DNA of 64,000 bases from Sodalis ligni (GTDB lineage Bacteria; Pseudomonadota; Gammaproteobacteria; Enterobacterales; Enterobacteriaceae). The position numbers and the translations under genes are program-made. Where the stretch lies: assembly GCF_016865525.2 (NCBI RefSeq), contig NZ_CP075169.1:4340337-4404336 (forward strand), in the 5' to 3' direction. The notes under the pieces are model-generated. The model saw nothing but the letters and a program-made list of their open reading frames with translations, did no database searches and was not told the DNA's origin. Positions 9,335-20,800 of this stretch are shown piece after piece. How positions within the stretch are numbered: position 1 is the first letter of the stretch; the number at the start of each line of letters is the position of its first letter.

Positions 9335-11403
9335 ATGGGTCAGGAAAAGCTATATAGCGAAAAAGAATTGAGTTGGTTATCTTTCAACGAGCGGGTACTG
9401 CAAGAAGCCGCAGACAAAACCAATCCCCTTATTGAACGCATGCGTTTTCTGGGCATTTACTCCAATAATCTTGATGAATTCTATAAAGTCCGGTTCGCCG
9501 AATTAAAGCGGCGGATTCTGATCAGCGAAGAACAGGGTTCGCAACTGGCGTCCCGTCATCTGCTTAATAAAATTCAGTCTAAAGTGCTCAATACCGAGCA
9601 GGAATTTGACAATCTTTATAATGATCTGCTGTTGGAAATGGCCCGCAACCAGATCTTTTGATTAACGAGCGCCAGCTTTCGCCGAACCAGCAGGAGTGGC
9701 TGCGTTCCCATTTCAAGCATCAGCTCCGCCAGCACATTACGCCCATATTAATCCAGCACGACACCAATCTGGTGGAATTCCTGAAGGATGATTACACCTA
9801 CCTGGCGGTGGAAATCATCCGCGGACAGAAAACCAGCTATGCCCTGCTGGAAATACCGGCGGACAAGGTGCCCCGTTTTATCAATCTGCCTGCGGAACCG
9901 CCGCGCCGTCGCAAGCCGATGATCCTTTTGGACAATATACTGCGCTATTGCCTGGACGATATTTTCACCGGCTTTTTCGATTATGACACGCTCAACGCCT
10001 ACTCGATGAAAATGACCCGCGACGCCGAGTATGATCTGGTGACGGAAATGGAATCCAGCCTGCTGGAGCTTATGTCCTCCAGTTTGAAACAGCGGCTGAC
10101 CGCCGAGCCGGTGCGTTTTGTCTATCAGCGGGATATGCCCAACGACATGGTGGAAATGCTAAAAGACAAGCTCGGCATTTCCTCCTATGACTCGGTCATC
10201 CCCGGCGGGCGCTATCATAATTTCAAGGATTTCATTACCTTCCCCAATGTCGGCAAAGCCAACCTGGTGAATAAGCCCCTGCCCCGCCTGCGCCATAACT
10301 GGTTCGAGCATTTTCGCAACGGCTTTGACGCCATCCGCGAGCGCGATATCCTGCTGTATTATCCTTACCATACCTTTGAGCACGTGCTGGAATTGCTGCG
10401 CCAGTCTTCGTTTGACCCCAGCGTCATCTCCATCAAAATCAACATATACCGAGTCGCCAAGGATTCACGCATTATCGATGCGATGATCCACGCCGCCCAC
10501 AACGGCAAGAAGGTGACGGTGGTGGTGGAACTGCAGGCGCGCTTCGACGAGGAGGCCAATATCCACTGGGCCAAGCGCCTCACCGAAGCGGGGGTGCACG
10601 TTATCTTCTCCGCGCCGGGGCTCAAGATCCATGCCAAGCTGTTTTTAATCAGCCGCCATGAAGGCGACGATATCGTGCGTTATGCCCATATCGGCACCGG
10701 GAATTTCAAAGAAAAACCCGCCCGGCTGTATACCGATTACTCCTTGATTACCGCCGATCCACGCATTACCAACGAAGTCCGCCGGGTATTCAACTTTATT
10801 GAAAATCCCTATCGCCCGGTGAGCTTCGATTATTTGCTGGTCTCGCCGCAGAATTCGCGACATATGCTGTACCAGATGGTGGATCAGGAAATCGCCAATG
10901 CCCAGGCCGGCATTCCATCAGGCATTATGCTAAAAATCAATAACCTGGTTGATCAGGGACTGATCGACCGCCTCTATGCCGCTTCCGGCGTCGGCGTACC
11001 TATCAATATCATGGTGCGCAGCATGTGTTCGTTAATTCCCGATTTACCCGGCATCAGTGAGAATATCCGCGTCATCAGCGTCGTTGACCGGTATCTGGAG
11101 CACGATAGGGTTTATGTCTTTGAAAACGGCGGCGATAAAAAGGTTTACCTCTCCTCGGCGGACTGGATGACCCGCAATATCGATTATCGGATTGAGGTGG
11201 CGGTGGGTTTGTTGGATCCCAGGCTGAAAAAACAGGTGCTGGATATCCTGGCATTGCTGTTCAGCGACACGGTGAAAGCACGATATATTGATGCCGAACT
11301 CAGTAACCGCTATGTCCCCCGCGGTAATCGGCGTAAGGTACGTGCGCAGACTGCCATCTATGATTATATTAAACGATTGGAACAATCCGGAGATCAGGCC
11401 TGA
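9335..11403 (+). pseudogene. ppk: Polyphosphate kinase Ppk1, frameshifted at codon 109
   Basis: Ppk1 polymerises ATP gamma-phosphate into polyphosphate, peripheral to the inner membrane. The N-terminal 108 residues ([17 protein letters not shown] onward) stop at a TGA at 9659-9661; the rest, from INERQL, is open in the next frame to 11403. The run before the stop has four T; a fifth gives NQIFLINERQ, as in E. coli, and a protein of 689 residues (E. coli 688). The catalytic-His region ([13 protein letters not shown]) and HIGTGNF are intact. Either an inactivated gene or a one-base sequence error. It precedes ppx by three bases and is divergent from pstCAB. Confidence 0.9.
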
Positions 11404-11406
11404 CGT

Positions 11407-12936
11407 ATGCCACTAAACAATTCAACCTCGTCCAAACCCGAAGAATTCGCGGCCATCGATCTGGGTTCGAACAGTTTCCATATGGTAGTCGCCCGGGTGG
11501 TAAACGGGGCGCTGCAGATTCTCAGCCGATTGAAACAGCGCGTGCATCTGGCGGACGGCCTCGATGCCGGCAATCGTCTGAACGAGGAAGCCATCGTTCG
11601 CGGTTTGAACTGTCTGGCGCTGTTCGCCGAGCGTTTGCAAGGTTTCCCGCCGCAGCGGGTTACCATGGTCGGCACCCACGCTCTGCGTGAAGCGGTTAAC
11701 GCCGAGGAGTTTCTCAGCCGGGCGGCAAAAGTAATCCCCTACCCCATTGAAATCATTTCCGGCCATGAAGAAGCGCGGCTGATTTTCATGGGCGTGGAAC
11801 ACACCCAATCCGAGAAGGGCCGCAAGCTGGTCATCGACATCGGCGGCGGCTCCACTGAACTGGTGATTGGCGAAAATTTCGAACCGATACTGGTGGAAAG
11901 CCGCCGTATGGGTTGCGTCAGCTTCGGCAACCAGTTTTTTCCCGGCGGCGTCATCAGTCCGGTGCATTTCCGCCGCGCCCGGCTGGCGGCGGCGCAAAAA
12001 CTGGAAACCCTGGCCTGGCAATACCGTCTGTTGGGGTGGCAGGTCGCCCTGGGCGCCTCGGGGACCATCAAGGCCGCCTGCGAGGTTTTGGCCGAGCTGG
12101 GGGAGAAGGACGGCGGCATCACCCCGGAACGCCTGCAGCTACTTTATGACAAAGTGATGAAATTCAAAAGTTTTAGCGCGCTTAATCTCCCCGGCCTGTC
12201 CGAAGAACGTAAAAGCGTTTTCGTGCCGGGGCTGGCTATCCTGTGCGGCGTGGTGGATACGCTGGCCATCAGCGAATTGCAGTTCTCCGATTGCGCCTTG
12301 CGCGAAGGCGTCCTGTATGAAATGGAAGGCAGGTTCCATCACCAGGATATCCGCAGCCGTACCGCGCGCAGCCTGGCTGAACATTATAATATCGACAGCG
12401 AACAGGCCAAACGGGTCAGCGATACCACCGATGAACTGTATCAGCAGTGGTACAACCAAAACGAAGATTTGCGCAACGAACAGTTGGAAGCCCTGCTGAA
12501 ATGGGCGGCCCTGCTGCATGAAGTGGGTTTGGGCATAAACCACAGCGGGATGCAGCGTCATTCCGCGTATATCCTGCAGCAAACCAATATGCCGGGATTC
12601 AATCAGGAGCAGCAGCTATTGCTGGCCACCCTGGTGCGTTTTCACCGCAAGGCCATTAAGCTCGAGGAAATGCCCCGCCTGAATCTTTTCCGGAAAAAAC
12701 ATTTTTTGCCCTGTCTGCAGTTGCTCCGGCTGGCGGTTTTGCTCAATAATCAACGTCAGGCCACCACGCCCATGCAATTGCGGCTGACCACCGACCAGAA
12801 TCATTGGACCTTGACGTTCCCGGCCGGCTTTTTTGCCCAGAACAACCTGGTGCAGCTGGATTTGGAACGTGAGCAGAGCTACTGGTCGGACGTTCCAGGC
12901 TGGCAACTGGACATTACAGAGGACACAGCACCCTGA
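11407..12936 (+). CDS. ppx: Exopolyphosphatase Ppx
   Basis: Removes terminal phosphate from polyphosphate; 509 residues (E. coli 513). The actin-like phosphatase fold is marked by [13 protein letters not shown] near residue 18 and [12 protein letters not shown] near 143, with the C-terminal HD-like helical part ([18 protein letters not shown]). The start lies three bases after the ppk stop, so the two are one operon as in E. coli. The frame is intact, in contrast to ppk. Confidence 0.97.
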   Translation: MPLNNSTSSKPEEFAAIDLGSNSFHMVVARVVNGALQILSRLKQRVHLADGLDAGNRLNEEAIVRGLNCLALFAERLQGFPPQRVTMVGTHALREAVNAEEFLSRAAKVIPYPIEIISGHEEARLIFMGVEHTQSEKGRKLVIDIGGGSTELVIGENFEPILVESRRMGCVSFGNQFFPGGVISPVHFRRARLAAAQKLETLAWQYRLLGWQVALGASGTIKAACEVLAELGEKDGGITPERLQLLYDKVMKFKSFSALNLPGLSEERKSVFVPGLAILCGVVDTLAISELQFSDCALREGVLYEMEGRFHHQDIRSRTARSLAEHYNIDSEQAKRVSDTTDELYQQWYNQNEDLRNEQLEALLKWAALLHEVGLGINHSGMQRHSAYILQQTNMPGFNQEQQLLLATLVRFHRKAIKLEEMPRLNLFRKKHFLPCLQLLRLAVLLNNQRQATTPMQLRLTTDQNHWTLTFPAGFFAQNNLVQLDLEREQSYWSDVPGWQLDITEDTAP

Positions 12937-12953
12937 GAGACAAAGACGGATTA

Positions 12954-13145
12954 ATGAAGCTGGCTTATCCACGTAAACGGCGACGAACCTCGGTTCGGAT
13001 GACCCGCTGGATTTTGCTTATCAGTTTTATTATATTATTCGGTCGCTTAATCTATGCCACCATCGGCGCTTGGCAGCATCAGCAGGATGGGACCGCGGAG
13101 CCGACGGAGCAAGTCGTTAATGACGATTCCCGGCCGGATAACTAA
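12954..13145 (+). CDS. yfgG: Small membrane protein YfgG (DUF2633)
   Basis: A 63-residue protein, the same length as E. coli YfgG. A basic N-terminus (KRRRTSVRMTR) is followed by one membrane helix (about residues 19-38, ILLISFIILFGRLIY) and the conserved GAWQHQQ before a polar tail. The position after ppx matches E. coli, where yfgF lies between; here yfgF is absent. Its role is not firmly established to my knowledge. Confidence 0.85.
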   Translation: MKLAYPRKRRRTSVRMTRWILLISFIILFGRLIYATIGAWQHQQDGTAEPTEQVVNDDSRPDN

Positions 13146-13180
13146 ACCCTGGCATGAAATTTAACGTATGTGCCAGGGTT
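13145..13180 (+). terminator. Perfect 10-bp inverted repeat after yfgG
   Basis: AACCCTGGCA and TGCCAGGGTT pair perfectly around a 16-nt loop directly at the yfgG stop. There is no U-tract, so it may protect the 3' end or assist termination together with the hairpin at 13201-13240. Confidence 0.4.
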
Positions 13181-13200
13181 GTCGCGGCGAAAATTTCGTG

Positions 13201-13240
13201 TTTTGAGGCGCCCCTCCCCAAAGATAAAGGCGCCTTAAAA
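13201..13240. terminator. Bidirectional terminator-like hairpin
   Basis: TTTTGAGGCGCC and GGCGCCTTAAAA pair over 12 positions with one G-U, around a 16-nt loop. An A-run on one arm and a T-run on the other suit termination in both directions, between yfgG (plus) and the OspC-like gene (minus). Confidence 0.6.
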
Positions 13241-13341
13241 TCAATTGATTATATCTTATCCGCTTGCATTGGTCCGCTGTAGGCAGGATTCAATATATCA
13301 AGTGGCAGAGAGTTCAGCTTGTTTTTTCAATTCTGCCCCGG

Positions 13342-14749
13342 TTAAAGCCCCCATTGCTTTAACAAGCGAATCATTTCCTCATTATTGTATCTTATAGCAT
13401 TATCAAGCATAGTGTCTCCTCGGTTAGGACTTTCGAATATTTTGTTAACATCCACCAGCCCGCGCTCTAAGAAAGTCCTCAAAATCTCTGTATTTTCGGA
13501 AGGATAGCTAAGATCATATTCTATATCACGGAATTTGTTAGCTTTCATTTTTTAGATCTTCGGAAGAGAAATCCGTTTGTTTAAAAGTAAGTCGACAATG
13601 TCCTTTTGGATTTTTCAATTGCTGTGATCATAGCCTTACAGGCATCTTCCTTATTTTTAACCAGCTCACCCATTCTTTTAATATTTGACGCGATAACTGC
13701 ATCTTTAAGGGGATATCCCTGAGCTTTTTCACTAAATTGAGGTGTAATTACCATCCGAGGCACATGAAATTCGGGTTCAAACACGAAATTAATCAGCCTG
13801 TCCAGTTCTTTATCCGTCATGTCCTTCTTCAGGCAGAATTCCTTAAAACCGCATCCTCGGAAGACCTGATGAAATTAATCAAGTGTAAACCTAATGCCAG
13901 CCTCATGTCTTTACTATTATACATCGGGACATCATGAACGCCTCTTTCACCATGAATAAGACGGAACGCTTCAAATTTGGCCTGCGGAAATTGTTGTACA
14001 AAATCTTGATGTTCATGTGTAGAAGGCGGAACCTGATGATTATGAAGGTGATCGGTTAATGTCATGTAACCATATGGAAAGCGCGCTTCCACCAGGTATG
14101 CATTCGCTCCAAAGTCACTATTTGAATGCAGTGTGTTTAGCGGGGCCTGAGACAGGTCTGCTGAAAATTCAACGCCGAGAAAAACAAAATCTTGGTTACT
14201 TAAGCATTCTTCATCTTCTGTTGTGGTGTTCTTCCCTGAGGATATACCTCGATTGAATAAGTAATCGTTGGAAAATATTTTAGCAATCCGCCTTCAGAAA
14301 GATTAGAGTTTGACTGATGTCTTAGAAGTATTTTTGCACTCAGCACTCTTTTTAGCAGCGCTTGTTCTTCGCTGCTTAAATCAGGCGTTTTGCTTTTATC
14401 TGTGCAAGATATTCCGCTGAGATCCTATCGAGATGCGTTAAAGAAGCAAAAGAAGATTGACCTGACACTTTTGGCAGCTCATTACCTATTTTCTTAAAAT
14501 AGCTACCATTGGAAAACATGTTGTAATAGCTTCGAGCGGCTAGTACTCTTCGAAAGAATCGTTGAATTATTTTAGCGCTGTTTTCTTCACGTTCTATTTT
14601 ATTGGGACAAATGGCCACATTGCCCATCATCTTTATATTACCAATTGCGTTTTCACTTTTTTATTCTCACATTGGGAAACAGATGGATGCGACTGCTGTA
14701 GCAAAAATTTTGCACAGCCAGTTGTCAATAGCGTGTCGGTTCTTTTCAT
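13342..14749 (-). pseudogene. OspC-family type III effector (ADP-riboxanase-like), fragmented
   Basis: Four minus-strand fragments join into one protein of about 470 residues, the size of Shigella OspC effectors, if five single bases are restored in short runs at 14641-14642 (CC), 14388-14391, 14278-14281, 13845-13848 and 13604-13607. One in-frame TAA remains at 13552-13554. Family-like blocks in order: AARSYYNMFSNG, LLRHQSNSNLS, PYGYMTLTDH, HGERGVHDVP, NSKDMRLALGLHLINFIR, LDRLINFVFEPEFHVPRMV, then a C-terminal ankyrin-type repeat (GDTMLDNAIRYNNEEMIRLL). OspC proteins are secreted toxins that modify host caspases and bind calmodulin. The gene is AT-rich, unlike its neighbours, suggesting transfer. 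The start at 14749 has a GAAG-type site. Family assignment is from remembered sequence similarity. Confidence 0.78.
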
Positions 14750-14833
14750 AATGTCTTCTCTTGAAAATAAACACAATAATGCAGCGCCGGCTTAAGTTCT
14801 TTAAGAAATAGCTCTTTATGATTTAATGAGCTA

Positions 14834-15977
14834 AATAGGTGTGCCTATTAACGCTCCACTTTTGTTTGTCCATGTCCGTTGCCAGGAAATGGGGATGCTG
14901 CTTTCATAAACTGGGCCACATTTCTTAATAATTGCCACATGTATCGGCATTGATGATTGCGTGTCACCGTTTCATGAAGCGCCAGCCATAATAACTCTAT
15001 CCGGTTTACCCAAGGTGAGTAAATAGGTTGATAAATAATGATAAATTTTGGATTTTCAGCCAGCCAATCCAGCGTTTTTGGCTCTTATGAATGACGTAAT
15101 TATCAACGATTAGCGTGATAGTTTCGCGCTGCGGTAGGTACTTTTCAGGTGGCCCAGCATCTGGATAAATAAATCCGAGTTTTGCCTATGGCACTGACAT
15201 AATCTACTCGCCCGGTTCCCGCGTGTAACGCCCCAGCCAGGTAATGTTTTCGTTTTACCCGGTGTCGGGATCCGCTTTTGGTGTCCTTTACATTGCCAGT
15301 CAGCGCCGATTTTGGATTAAGATCAATGTCCACTTCATCCTCATAAAGACCAGGTGGTCCGCGCAGTTCTTGGTCAACGCCTCTTCAATTGCAGCCATTT
15401 TTTCTTCTTTATGCGGATCCCTGATGTGCAGTGTCGGGGCAGACCTACGCCAGACCAGGCCGGCTTTCGGCAACCATTTACGCAGCGTTGCAGGATGGAG
15501 CGTAGAGTTGAATAGCTTATTGATTTCAATAGATAACAGTTCAGTACTCCAGCGTGAACGAAGATAACCAAAGTCTTGCGGGGAACGTTGAACCAGCAGG
15601 TTTAGCATGCGCATTATAGCTTCAACAGGCCAGCACTTTTGGCGTCCAGGCGGGAGACTTTTTAACCCCTCGACACCAAATAAAGTAAACCAGTTGATCC
15701 ATCGACCTACCGATGAGCGCGCGGCACAAAGGCGACGGGCGACATCGGTAACTGAGTCGCCCTGATGCAGCATAAGCATGGCCATCAGCCGCCGGGCGTG
15801 ATTTTTATCGCGCGTTTTATGTATCTCTTTTTGCATCTGGCGTCGTTCATTTCGGGGTATAAATGCTATGATCGGCATAACTCGTCCGGTTGGGTGAAAA
15901 GTTCTTTCTGGCGATTGATCAGATCGCTCAAACCGGATTGAGTTCCCTTCGGTGATCTACAATTTGGCACACCTATT
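14834..15977. mobile_element. IS630-family insertion sequence
   Basis: Perfect terminal inverted repeats AATAGGTGTGCC (14834-14845) and GGCACACCTATT (15966-15977) are flanked by TA duplications (14832-14833 and 15978-15979). The outer bases C and G rebuild CTAG, the known IS630 target with TA duplication. The element is 1144 bp, close to the 1.15 kb of IS630. It carries one minus-strand transposase gene. It sits between the OspC-like gene and mgtE and interrupts neither. Confidence 0.93.
14851..15878 (-). pseudogene. IS630 transposase, multiply frameshifted
   Basis: An intact N-terminal half (MPIIAFIPRNERRQMQK; helix-turn-helix, then WLPKAGLVWRR) of about 178 residues is followed by a C-terminal half broken by seven one-base losses, all in A/T runs: 15345-15347, 15310-15313, 15253-15256, 15247-15250, 15180-15183, 15122-15124 and 15075-15079. 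Restoring one base at each gives a continuous protein of about 344 residues, the IS630 size, with the DDE elements YEDEVD, IVDNY and SPWVNRIE in order. No premature stop remains after restoration. As written it cannot make transposase. Confidence 0.92.
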
Positions 15978-15979
15978 TA

Positions 15980-16294
15980 GTTATGAAAATTGTATTTAAA
16001 ATTTTTCCATACGAATGTGAATGTGCGGCCATGCGCCTTTCTTGGCGGGCGAGGCGGACCCAGCCTCCCGGTGTGATGACTTCCTGTTCGGAACCCATGG
16101 TTATGAAGCTCGGCATATTTACATTGCACGTTAGGCCAATAAATCCAAAATCATGACGGCGGCACTGGTATTATGTAAAACGGCAACCGGTCCGGCTTTA
16201 TCATTTGGCGCGGGTTTGGCCGATGTTTGACGCCGAGTTTAGCCGTATCATTAGCCAATTTTGTCAACACCGTAACCTAAGGAATGTTGCCGTT
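15980..16294. other. Intergenic region upstream of mgtE
   Basis: 315 bases between IS630 and the chosen mgtE start. It holds an in-frame upstream extension of mgtE from 16205 that lacks family similarity and probably forms the 5' leader. I see no convincing gene, magnesium riboswitch fold or promoter. Confidence 0.4.
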
Positions 16295-17737
16295 ATGCCC
16301 GTGGTGAAACATAATGCCTCGCAACCGGCGCAAGCAAGACATCAGGTCTTCTCGCTGTTACTGGACAACCGTCACCTGGTGGACAGCATCCTGGGCCGGC
16401 CCGGCGGCAAATCCACCGTTTCGCCGGCGAAACTTCTGGATCAAACCGCGCGGCTTGCCGATATACAACGACAACTGCGCGCGGCGGATGCGGCGGATAT
16501 ATTGGAAAGCCTGCCGCTGGACAAACGGTTGGCGTTCTGGCGTCTGATTGATAATGACAAACGCGGTAAAATCCTGGTGGAAATCTCGCCGGTCATCCGC
16601 CACCGCCTGATAGCCGACATGAACCCCGGCGATATTCTGAAAGCCGTCAGGCCGCTGGAGGTGGATGAGCAGGCCTGTCTGGCGCATTATTTGCCGCGGG
16701 ACATCGTCAGCCGGATGCTCACCGCCCTGGAGCCCCGGCAACGGGCACAGGCGCGGGCGATGATGAATGCCGAGCGGGACAGCGTCGGCCGGTATATGGA
16801 TGTCGAGCTGGCGACGGTTCGCCCCGATGTGACGCTGGCCGTGGTGCAACGCTATTTGCGCCGGCGCCGAACGCTGCCAAAGAACAGCGATAAACTGTTT
16901 GTGGTGGATCGGAAAAACCAGCTGGTGGGAGAACTGGCATTGACCGCGATTTTACTTAACCCGCCGGATAAACAGGTAGCCGAGGTCATGGAGGCCAACC
17001 CCGCCGCCTTCCTGCCGGATGATGCGGCCAGGGACGCGGCCGGCGCCTTCGAACGCTACGATCTCGTCACCGCCCCGGTGGTGGATATCAAGGGCAAGCT
17101 GGTAGGCCGGCTGGGTATCGAACACATGGTTGATGTGATTATTGCCGAAAACGACGAGACCCAGCGCCGTCTTGGCGGTATCAGCCCGGCTGCGGACATC
17201 TACGCCCCGATACGCAACACGCTGCGCGCCCGCTGGGGCTGGCTGGCGATAAATCTCGCCGCCGCGTTTATCACATCCCGCGTCATCGGCCTGTTTGAAG
17301 GCACGCTATCGGTCTTGGTGTCATTGGCCGCCCTGATGCCCATTGTGGCCGGTATCGGCGGCGCGGGGGGCAACCAGGCCATGACCATGATTGTGCGGGG
17401 ACTGGCGCTCCGTCAATTGGCAAAGGGCAGCGCCGTTTTTCTGCTATTGCGCGAACTGGGCGCAGCCGTCATCAACGGCGTGTTATGGGGCGGCATCATG
17501 GGGTTGGCCACTTGGTTTTTATACCGTAATGCGGGGCTGGGAGGGGTAATAATGCTGGCTATGCTGTTTAACTTTATCCTGGCGGCGTTGATGGGGGTAA
17601 TGATTCCCCTCGCCATGGCACGGCTGGGGCGCAATCCGGCGGCACGCTCCAGCGTCATGATTGCTGCGATAACCGATACCGGCGGTTATTTTATTTTTTT
17701 GGGACTGGCGACCGTTTTTTTAGCGCACCAAGCATAA
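16295..17737 (+). CDS. mgtE: Magnesium transporter MgtE
   Basis: Mg2+ channel/transporter of the inner membrane. The start at 16295 (MPVVKHNASQ) follows AAGGAATG and gives 480 residues; an upstream start at 16205 would add 30 unlikely residues. Order: N-terminal superhelical domain (about 50-160, LADIQRQLRAADAADILE), two CBS domains (about 165-285), a linker helix, then five C-terminal membrane helices with the conserved GIGGAGGNQAMTM. E. coli lacks mgtE, so this gene lies where the E. coli order differs. The frame is intact. Confidence 0.93.
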   Translation: MPVVKHNASQPAQARHQVFSLLLDNRHLVDSILGRPGGKSTVSPAKLLDQTARLADIQRQLRAADAADILESLPLDKRLAFWRLIDNDKRGKILVEISPVIRHRLIADMNPGDILKAVRPLEVDEQACLAHYLPRDIVSRMLTALEPRQRAQARAMMNAERDSVGRYMDVELATVRPDVTLAVVQRYLRRRRTLPKNSDKLFVVDRKNQLVGELALTAILLNPPDKQVAEVMEANPAAFLPDDAARDAAGAFERYDLVTAPVVDIKGKLVGRLGIEHMVDVIIAENDETQRRLGGISPAADIYAPIRNTLRARWGWLAINLAAAFITSRVIGLFEGTLSVLVSLAALMPIVAGIGGAGGNQAMTMIVRGLALRQLAKGSAVFLLLRELGAAVINGVLWGGIMGLATWFLYRNAGLGGVIMLAMLFNFILAALMGVMIPLAMARLGRNPAARSSVMIAAITDTGGYFIFLGLATVFLAHQA

Positions 17738-17801
17738 GAGATAATCATCCTTTTCAGTAGTGAACTGCTATTCTAAATATAAGAATCCTCAGGATATAAT
17801 T

Positions 17802-20800
17802 ATGGGCGCCAGCAAAAAGCTCTCCATTAACCATAATAATTATTGGCCCATCATTACGGCAATCGCCCTGCTTGCTTTCATAATAACCCTGTGGTGTTTG
17901 TCCATGGGCAGCACGGACCTATCCGTTTCGCCATTGTGGTTTACCACGGCGATCCTGCTGGCGGCGCTATTCTCGCTGCCGTTGCGCCGCTGGGCAGCGC
18001 TGATACTCGCCAGCGCCCTGGCCCTGACGGCCGCAAATCTCCTGGCCGGCGCCGGCCCGGCCAGCGGCCTGCCGTTAACGGCGGCCACCCTGCTGGAAGC
18101 GGTATTCGGCGCCTGGCTGTTGAAATACGCACTGGATCCGCTGGACCCTTTAAACGGCATCGTCTCCTGGCTGAAGTTTTTCTTCATCGCCGTGGTATTG
18201 GTTCCCGCCATCGCCGCCGCAACCGCCGCGCTTTTTTTTCACGTTCCCCCGGCGCGCCTGGCGCCGTTTATTATGCATTGGCTTACCGCGGAAGGGGTGG
18301 GTATTCTCGCCCTGACTCCAGTGGGAATATTGTGCCGGCGGCCGGCCTTAATCCAGATGCTCAAGCAGAAAACCTGGATTGAAATGTTCATAACGGCGTT
18401 ATTTACCCTTGCCGTGAGTTATCTGGCGATAAAATTACTGCCCTTCCCATTTACCTTCGCGGCCTTGCCGCTGTTCTTCGGCGCCATACGGTTGCCGCGT
18501 TTTGAAGCCTTCTGCCTGTTTCTTATCGTCACCCTGACGCTGTTTTTCGCCCTTATAACGGGTTTCCTGCATCTCAATATTCCACAAATTATCAATCCGG
18601 GATTATTACCGCAAATGCCCTTGTTGATAATATTGATTCCCGCCCACGCCATGGCCATGGTCATGTATGCCTTTCGGGTTGAACGCAGCAATATTTTGCA
18701 AAGCGAAACCCGCTTTCGCTATGCCATGGAATATTCCGCCATCGGCATGGCATTGGTATCCCTGGAGGGAACTTGGTTACAGGTAAATAAAGCCCTGTGC
18801 CGTTTTTTGAAATACAGCCCCCGGCAGTTGGAACAGCTCAGTTTTCAGGAGATTACCCACCCGGACGATTTGACCACCGATCTCGAGCAGCTCAATGACT
18901 TGATTAACGGGGTCATTGAGAGCTATACGCTGGAAAAACGCTATATCCGCAGCGACGGTGAAATTGTCTGGGCACTGCTGGCGGTTTCACTGGTGCGCGA
19001 TCAGCATGAAGTACCGCTCTATTTTATCTCCCAGATTGAAGATATTACCGAAGTTAAACACAGCGAAATTGTCAACCGCCGCTTAATGGAGCGGATTACG
19101 CTGGCGAACGAGGCCGGCGGCGTGGGCATATGGGAATGGAATATTGTTTCCGATGATATGAACTGGGATAAGCGCATGGAGGAGATCTATTCCTTGCCGC
19201 CGGGCCAGAAAGCCACCTATGACTATTGGTTGGCCTGTATCATCGACGAAGACCGGGATATGGCGCTGCAGGTTTTCTATAAAGCGATGGACGAACGCAA
19301 ACCCTTCTCCTTTGAATTTCGTATCCGCGGGCCTGATCAAGAATTGCGCCATATTCGCCTGTACGCCAATGTCCTGGCGGATGAAAACGATCGGGCCGTG
19401 CGTATGCTGGGCATCAGCCTTGATTTTACCAGTGAGGCCAGGCTCACCGACGCGCTGCATGAAGAAAAGGAACGGCTGCACATTACCCTGGACTCCATCG
19501 GCGACGCGGTCATTTCGATGGATAAACAGATGTGCATCAATTTCATGAATCCAGTGGCGGAAAAAATGACCGGCTGGCTGCAAAGGGAAGCCCACGGCAA
19601 ACATATCGACAGTATCATACGGCTTACCCTGGGCCATGACGGACCGGCGCTGCCGACCTTATTGCAATCACAGATCGCGTCCAGGCAAAAGGGATCTTCC
19701 CTGCAACACTCCCTGGTGCTGCACAGCCGCGGCGGGCAGTTTTTCGATATCCAGCACAACTGCACGCCGCTGAAAAATATCAGCGGTTCCATATTGGGGG
19801 CGGTGCTGGTCATTAAGGATGTCAGCGAGTCCCGTCATTTGATGCAGCAACTGAGCTACAACGCGCTGCATGATGATTTAACCGGGCTGCCTAACCGCGC
19901 CAATTTCGCACAGCATCTGGACCAGGCGCTGCATACCGCCATTGCCCAAAAAAGGCGTCATGCGCTGGTATTCATCGATTTGGATCGTTTCAAGGAAATC
20001 AACGACCGGGCCGGACATGCGGCGGGGGATGCATTGCTACTGGAGCTGGGCCTGCTGATGCAGAAAAATATCCGGCAGTACGACTGCCTGGCCAGGCTCG
20101 GCGGGGACGAATTCGGCTTGATTCTGCCCGACTGTACCCAGGCGGATGCCAAAAAACAGGTCCAGCGCATCATAGATGCCATCAACAGCTATTCATTCCA
20201 TTGGGAAGATAAATTATATTCTATCGGCGGCAGCGCGGGCATCACCGTGATAACGGAAGAGAATTTCCATACCAAGGAAGTGATGACCCAGGCCGATATC
20301 GCCTGTTATACCGCTAAACACAGCGGGCGCGGACAGGTCATCCTGTTCGAGCCGGAGCTCAAGCATCCCGGACTGGTCATGCAGACGCCGGCCATCAGCC
20401 GCGACCGGATTATGGCGATGATGAAAAACGGCGAGCTGGAAATTATGGCCGGTCCGGTGGCGCCGCCGGCGACGCCGCTCGCCGTCGGTTTTTACCAGCT
20501 CTCCGTCGCGGTGGGGCCGCAGGAGCATCGTTCATTGGCTCAGGATGTCTTTTATCAGTCGGCGCAGCAGCAGGATTTGCCGCTGCTGCTGGATCATTGG
20601 CTGGTGGATCAAATTATGGAGGTTTACGGCGCCGCCATCGCGCATAAAGGCATGGCCCTGGTCATTCCCCTCTCCCTGGCGGGTCTGAAGGACCAGGCAC
20701 TGCTGGACAAACTGCTGTCCCGGTCGGGTTCAGGCACCAGCCCGGGGCCAAGCCCTTAATCATCAGCGTCAGCGGCGCGGCCTTCATGGAAAACTATCCG

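Noticed and set aside
13829..14092. Independent small genes in the 13.3-14.7 kb region
   Set aside because: Adjacent fragments are consecutive parts of one OspC-like protein separated by single-base frame changes, so they are not separate genes.
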